The notes below the pieces were generated by a model. That model had not been told where the DNA came from and ran no database searches. It was given only the letters and a program-made list of their open reading frames with translations. Below, piece after piece: positions 59,080 to 64,000 of a DNA stretch of 64,000 nt. Position 1 is the stretch's first letter. The number at the start of each line of letters is the position of its first letter. A program made the translations under genes and the position numbers. The stretch comes from Cornus controversa (Eukaryota > Streptophyta > Magnoliopsida > Cornales > Cornaceae): positions 93,498,533 to 93,562,532 of the forward strand of contig CM048845.1 of NCBI GenBank assembly GCA_026545225.1, given 5' to 3'.

Positions 59080-60542
59080 TCAAGAAAAAAGAACTGGACT
59101 TGTAACATGAGTCCTGTTTTGAGGCTTGGCAATAAAGCCAACCTCTAAAATAACACTTGCTGAAAGTAGACGCAAGTTAAAAATAAAAATGATAGGACGA
59201 AAACTAATAAAGAACATATCATGAAAAAGAAACTTCATTGATAGAACTTCCTCAAATGCTCGGCGTTCTAGTGATGGGCCAATTACTCTCCTTATAAGGT
59301 TTCCAACCAATAATGCCTCGTCTTTGAGTTCTGACCAATCTATACGGGCCCTTCCAATTAGGAGGTAGCTTTTCGGTACTGAGAGGTTGGTGGCTTGAGT
59401 GACTTTACGTAGGACTAGATCACTGGGTTGAAAACTCCTCTGCTTGACCCTGGTGTTATAATACCAAGACATGACCTACTGATACGCAGCCATCCATACC
59501 TGCGCTTGTTCCCTTTTTTCGTCAATAAAGTCGACACTGGCTCTTAGCTCCTCCTCATTATGAATGGGGTCATAGTACCTAACCCGATGACTTGCCATTG
59601 TTCCTATTTCAATGAGAAGAACCGATTCGCTTTTGAAAGCTAAGAAGTAGGGCATCTCCCCTGTGCGGACTTTGGCGGTGGTCCTATAAGCCTATAAGAC
59701 GCTTGGTAGCAGCTTTGGCCATACTCCTTTGGAGTCATCCAGGCGTTTCTTGATCATTTTAAATATTATCTTGTTAGCCACTTCAGCCTGCCCATTGGCC
59801 TGCGGGTGGCCTGGTAAGGAATAACGGTTGCTTATGCCGTGCTCGACACAGAAATTCTGAAAACGTTGGCTTTCAAACTACTTTGCATTATCCCTGATAA
59901 TGGCTTGGGACACCAAACCTGTATATGATTGATTTTCACACGAAATTGATGACATTCGTTTTCCCAATTGTAGCTAAGGGCTTGACTTCCACCCATTTGG
60001 TGAAGTAGTCAATTGCTACAATTGTAAACTTTGTCTGCCCCTTTTTCAGGGGTAAAGGGCCGACGAAATCTATTCCCAATTGGGCGAAGGGCCACAAGGC
60101 CACTATCGGGGTCAAATTTTTCGGAGGCTGCCCTAAGATGTTGGTGAAACGCTGGCATTTTTCGCACCTCTTGACAAAGTCCATTACGTCCTGCTCCATA
60201 GAGGACCAATAGTATCCCGACCTTATGAGCCAAGGACCTACCCCCCGCATGATTTTCGCATTCCCCTTCATGGATTTTCCTCATGACATGTTGAGCTTCT
60301 TCCGTTGATACGCATCGTAGGTATGGGAAGGAGACTTCCCTTTTGTAGAGGATTTCGTCGATCAGGGTATACCTAGATGCTCTGATCCACGTTTTGTGTG
60401 CCTCTGACTTGTCGGATGATAACTCACCATCCCTTATGTATCTGACAATCGAATCTACCCATTCCATGCCCTGAGTGATTTGGTTCACCGTGCACGGTGT
60501 CGCTTCTGTTATACTCGGGTGATTCATGCGCTCTACAAGCAC
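59080..60542 (-). pseudogene. Tat integrase (zinc-binding and catalytic core), frameshifted
   Basis: From right to left: a histidine pair region (RKIHEGECENHAGG, near 60270), CEKCQRF near 60160, the catalytic-core start QLGIDFVGPLP near 60080, VAIDYFTKWVEV, then across further frames IRDNAK near 59895 and HPQANGQAEVANK near 59790, and a C-terminal tail (VKQRSFQPSDLVLRKV near 59430). These carry the HHCC finger and the D, D, E residues. At least two frame changes and several stops separate the parts. The enzyme would insert the element's cDNA, but this copy cannot make it. Confidence 0.85.
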
Positions 60543-60631
60543 CTCCTTGGACGACTTCTTGTGCGGTATTCAATCGAGCAAAAGCATCTGTGTTAGAATT
60601 TTCACTATTCCACCCGTATGATGAAAAAATT

Positions 60632-61057
60632 TTAGAAGTGGGTAACTAGCTCTTGTACTTTTTGAAAGTAAGATTTCATTTTTGTTCTCTTTGCTTCGTA
60701 TTCCGCACGAACCTGCCGAGCAACCAGCTGGGAGTCAGTATAAGCTTTTAGCTGCTGTATCTTAAGAACACCAGCTAGTTTTAACCCTGCAATCAAGGCT
60801 TTGTACTCAGCCTCATTATTTGTTGCCTTGAATCCGAATTGCAGGGCATACTTGAACGTTTCCCCTGCCGAAGATCTGATTAATATCCCTTTGTTGCTGG
60901 CTTGTGCATTTGACGATCTGTCCACAAATAATTGCCACGTGCAATCTAGGTCCATTAGGTCCTCCCTATTCTGTTGGACTGGGCTCTCCACCTTTTCCTG
61001 CTGAACCTGCTCTCCTTCTGGGGGGTATGTAAATTCAGCTATAAAATTCGTTAGCAC
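60632..61057 (-). pseudogene. Second (archaeal-type) RNase H of the Tat element
   Basis: An open piece of 141 codons with WQLFVDRSSN, NNEAEYKALIAGL and AYTDSQLV, the acidic motifs of a full RNase H fold. It lies between the RT-linked RNase H and integrase, the arrangement that separates Tat elements from most other Ty3/gypsy lineages. This stretch is itself unbroken but is cut off from the rest by stops. Confidence 0.85.
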
Positions 61058-61168
61058 TTAACCTTTGATCGTTGATCTCGACTTATACAGGATGTCAAAT
61101 TCTCCTAGTTCTATAGACCACTTCACAAGCCATCTAGAGGTTTCGGGTTTGAAGAGGACTTGTCGGAG

Positions 61169-61390
61169 CTATTGATCAGTTAGTACCACAATAGTGTGCG
61201 CTTGGAAGTATGGCCTAAGTTTCCTGGTCGTCATAACTAAGGCGAATGCTAGTTTTTCTATTGGGGGATACCTTTCTTTTGCCCCCTGAAGCACCCTTCT
61301 GGTATAATAAACTGGCCTTTGCACTCCCTCTTCTTCCCGCACTAGTGCAGAACTGATTACTACAAGGGAGACAACCAAGTATAGGTACAA
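61169..61390 (-). pseudogene. RT-linked RNase H fragment
   Basis: Contains PVYYTRRVLQGAKERYPPIEK and RPYFQAHTIVVLTDQ, the conserved end of the RNase H region following gypsy-type reverse transcriptase. Stops lie on both sides. Confidence 0.85.
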
Positions 61391-61699
61391 TTCATTCCCT
61401 ACACGCGCGCACGATAGGAGTGGGGGTGAGCTGAGGTACTGCTTTAGCTCACTTAAGGCCTGTTCACATTCTGGCGACCACTCAAAGGCGCGCTTGAGGA
61501 TCTGAAAAAATGGGAGACACCTTTCTCTAGCACGGGCGATCAGCCGACTTCTTTAACCGTTCTGGGTGATCTTGTATCCAAGATAGCATGTACCTTCTAC
61601 GGGTTGACTTCTATCCCCCTTTTACTGACCAGGTAGCCCAAGAACTTCCCGAAGGACACCCCAAAGGCACATTTACTAGGATTGAGTTTCATTCTGTAC

Positions 61700-62483
61700 C
61701 TTCGAAGGACGTCAAAGGCTTCTTGTAAATAGCCCAAGTGGCTCGCGACCCTCTAGCTTTTGATGAGCATGTCATCAACATACACCTCCATATTCCTGCC
61801 AATTTGCTCTTTAAACATTCTATTCATTAGCCTTTGATAGGTTGCGTCGACATTCTTTAGATCGAACAACATCACCATATAGCAGTACAACCCCCTTTAT
61901 GTTATAAAGGACGTCTTTTCCTAGTCTGATGACCACATTAAAATTTGATTATATCCCGAGTAGGCATCCATGAAGCTGAGCCGTTCATACCCTACCATCC
62001 CTTCCACTAGCATATCAATCCGTCGGAGGGGGAAACTATCTTTTGGACATGCTTTGTTTAGATCCGTAAAGTCAACACACAGGCGCCACTTGCCATTTGA
62101 TTTTTTAACCAGCACCACGTTTGCCAACCAGTCCGGGTAATTGGTTTCCCGTACGAAGTTGGCCTTTAATAATTTATCCACCTCTTCTGAGATTCCCATA
62201 TTCCTTTCTGGGTAAAGGTTCTCCTCTTCTGTCTGATTGGCTTGGCTACGGGGTTAACATTCAGTCGGTGTACGACAATAGTTGGATCAATCCCAGACAT
62301 GTCCTCGTGGGACCAGGCAAACACGTCCTTATTTGTTCTGAGGAATCGAACCATCTCTTCCCGAGAGGTGGGTGAGAGTGAAGACCCCAAGCTTACCTTT
62401 TTTCCTGCACCTTGTTCATCCAAGTTAACTTCGACTAACTCTTCCATCGGCTCCATATGGCGGACCTCCTCTTTCTCTTCCAC
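61700..62483 (-). pseudogene. Tat reverse transcriptase, broken
   Basis: The pre-RT segment (FLRTNKDVFAWSHEDMSGID, near 62350) and the RT blocks WLANVVLVKKSNGKWRLCVD (near 62120) and FMDAYSGYNQI (near 61960) are readable. The catalytic YVDD box is at 61771-61782 with both aspartates. A frameshift near 62190 separates the first two parts, and a stop follows YVDDMLIKS. The enzyme family is certain; activity is excluded. Confidence 0.92.
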
Positions 62484-62829
62484 TTCCAGCCCCTTAATAT
62501 TCAGAGTTTCTGATACCTTCCTCTCCCATAGGAAAGTGGCGTAGCATTCTCAGGCTAACATTCTCAGGCAGTGGCCTGATCTCCTCTTAGCTCCCCGACA
62601 CCATGTTCAGTGGGGAACTGAACGAGGAGGTGATAGGTAGAGGTCACTACTCTCATAGCATTTAACGTGGCCCTTTCCAGAATGACAGTATACGTGGTTG
62701 GGCAATCCACCATGAAGAAAGTTATCATCTTAGTGACTTGCCTAGGAGGTCAACTGTGCCCAAGGGAAAAAACTTCTCTCTGGAGAAGCCTATGAGAGGA
62801 GATTGAGTAGGCTTGAGTCTATCCCTCCC

Positions 62830-63254
62830 AATCCTCGTTTGATCAAATGCATCTACAAAAAGGATGTCTGCGGAACTGCCGTTGTCAATTAAAGTTAAAC
62901 CCGCTTAATTGTGAAATTGGCGACAATTAATGTGACCACGAGGGGATCATCGTGGGGTTGCTGAATTCTCCTGGCGTCATCTTTCGAAAAAGTGATGATC
63001 TGATCATCCAATCGAAGGCACTTGGCGAGCGATTGGCTCACCTCGCTGACTTCGGATAAATTTTTAATTTTTTTTGCATGTGCTTTGCGAGCTATATTGG
63101 ACTCTCCGCCGCCCCTGATTCCTCTAGAGATAACTCTAATTTCCCCCAGTGGAGGGTTTTTGTGAGTTGTGCCTTCATTCACATCAAGAGTATGATTCTG
63201 TGTTCTTTTCCCACCGCCGACCAAAAATCTCCGTAATTGGCCCCTTTGAATCAA
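62830..63254 (-). pseudogene. Gag C-terminus and aspartic protease fragment
   Basis: Includes PHDDPLVVTLIVANFTIKRV (to 62895) and, just beyond a frame change, DNGSSADILF (62857-62886), the active-site region of retrotransposon aspartic proteases. A basic glycine-rich stretch (VGGGKRTQNH) near 63210 suits the nucleic-acid binding end of gag. Confidence 0.75.
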
Positions 63255-63361
63255 ACTTTCAATCTATTTTTCAAATCTATGCATTCATCGCTATCGTGGC
63301 CATGGTCGCAGTGGAACATACAATACTTATCGTGGGATCTTCTGGGAGGTCTATTAGAGGG

Positions 63362-64000
63362 TCATAGACCTCCCATGAATGTTGTAACTGCCACCTTATC
63401 ATCAAAAGCATCCACTTTTAACATTTGTCTGTTGAATCGGTTGATATAATCTCGCAACGATTCCCCCTTGATTTGTCTCACATTCAGGAGATAGGTAGCA
63501 GGCTTCCTATGTTTTTGGGCAGCTATGAAATTGCCAACAAATAGCTGGCTCAACTCTTTAAAGAATGCACAGATATAGGTTTCAAACTGTTGAACCAGGA
63601 CCAGGCGGAGCCTTTTAAGGTAGTGGAAAAAGCTCTGCACATGATCTCGTCCGGTACCACCTAAAGGTGCATTAACGCCTTGTAGGTTTCCAAGTGATCC
63701 AGGGGGTCCTTGGTCCCGTCAAAACTTTCAACTGTGGGCATCTTGAACCTGGCGGGCAGGGGACAACTCATTACCCCTGCGGAGAAAGGGAGGTTGGTTT
63801 GCTAGACCAAGTCCTCTACTGTAGCAGGACCCTTTCCCTTTATGGCGTGGGCCATACTTTCTACCCTGGCTCTCAGGTCTTGTATCTCTATGTCATGATA
63901 GGCATGAAGTCCAGAATCTCCATGGGGTTGGCTTTCTTCGGGCGGGACTAAACGGCTGAGATTCGTCCCACCTCTCACTTGACTCTGCGCTGCGTCCTCC
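63362..64000 (-). pseudogene. Tat gag protein, partial and with premature stops
   Basis: Runs in from the right edge. FKMPTVESFDGTKDPLDHLE (near 63720), then SQLFVGNFIAAQ and SLRDYINRFNRQML (near 63440), are hallmarks of the retrotransposon gag domain. TAG stops at 63802-63804 and 63661-63663 sit where glutamine is expected, and another frame change falls near 63640. Gag would form the virus-like particle. This copy is dead. Confidence 0.88.

Larger units (their letters stand above)
55204..64000 (-). mobile_element. Tat-lineage Ty3/gypsy LTR retrotransposon, decayed, right end outside window
   Basis: Read on the minus strand from the right edge: gag, protease, reverse transcriptase, RNase H, a second RNase H, integrase, a tandem-repeat zone, an ORF in the opposite orientation and then probable 3' LTR sequence. 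RT before integrase defines Ty3/gypsy. The second RNase H and an antisense ORF between pol and the 3' LTR are described for the Tat clade (Ogre, Retand, Grande). The left boundary near 55204 (TGATAACGC) is a guess from a TG start. Many stops and frameshifts make it non-autonomous. Confidence 0.85.

Noticed and set aside
58691..59083. 130-codon minus-strand frame as a protein with GTHLH repeats
   Set aside because: It is the Tat tandem-repeat zone read in one frame.
1..64000. tRNA, rRNA and organelle-derived insertions
   Set aside because: None recognised. The only tRNA-related sequences are the 13-base primer sites of the two TRIM elements.

Overview
This window looks like nuclear DNA from a flowering plant, most likely a eudicot. 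It is AT-rich, its genes are sparse (four intact protein genes in 64 kb), one gene has plant-type introns, and it is full of plant transposon families (hAT, Mutator-like, Stowaway, Harbinger, TRIM and Tat-type Ty3/gypsy). I cannot name the species.

Layout. 0-9 kb: nested transposon debris, with a foldback, a Harbinger-like element with a broken transposase, several elements with GGGTAA termini, and a 1-kb inverted-repeat element. 9.4-11 kb: an intact intronless UDP-glycosyltransferase gene (+). 11.7-24 kb: MITEs, LTR-like fragments, a tandem array whose monomers alternate between about 85 and 72 bp, hAT-type elements and a TRIM fragment. 24.2-26.2 kb: an intact single-exon EXO70 exocyst gene (-). 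27.5-33.3 kb and 43.1-48.0 kb: two intact copies of the coatomer beta subunit (beta-COP) gene (-), the products of a segmental duplication. The 9.8-kb spacer between them holds two Stowaway MITEs, minisatellites, and a 1.83-kb Pack-MULE-like element with a perfect 9-bp target duplication that carries a broken ATL RING-H2 gene fragment. 48-55 kb: more hAT and Mutator-type MITEs. 55.2-64 kb: a decayed Tat-lineage Ty3/gypsy retrotransposon on the minus strand that runs off the right edge. It has two RNase H regions, an oppositely oriented intron-containing ORF (broken, and hit by a complete 569-bp TRIM), and a tandem-repeat zone.

Biology. beta-COP (COPI vesicles) and EXO70 (exocyst tethering) are both membrane-traffic genes. 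Their proximity matches my memory of Arabidopsis chromosome 4 (At4g31480/At4g31490 beta-COP pair, At4g31540 EXO70G1), so this is probably conserved microsynteny and not a functional cluster. The UGT stands alone. The most interesting signals are the repeat monomer shared between the Tat retrotransposon and the distant tandem array, the spliced antisense gene of the Tat element and its TRIM insertion, the Pack-MULE with an ATL fragment, and the regulatory motifs kept by both beta-COP copies. No tRNA, rRNA or CRISPR array was recognised. Family names come from motif recognition, without database searches.
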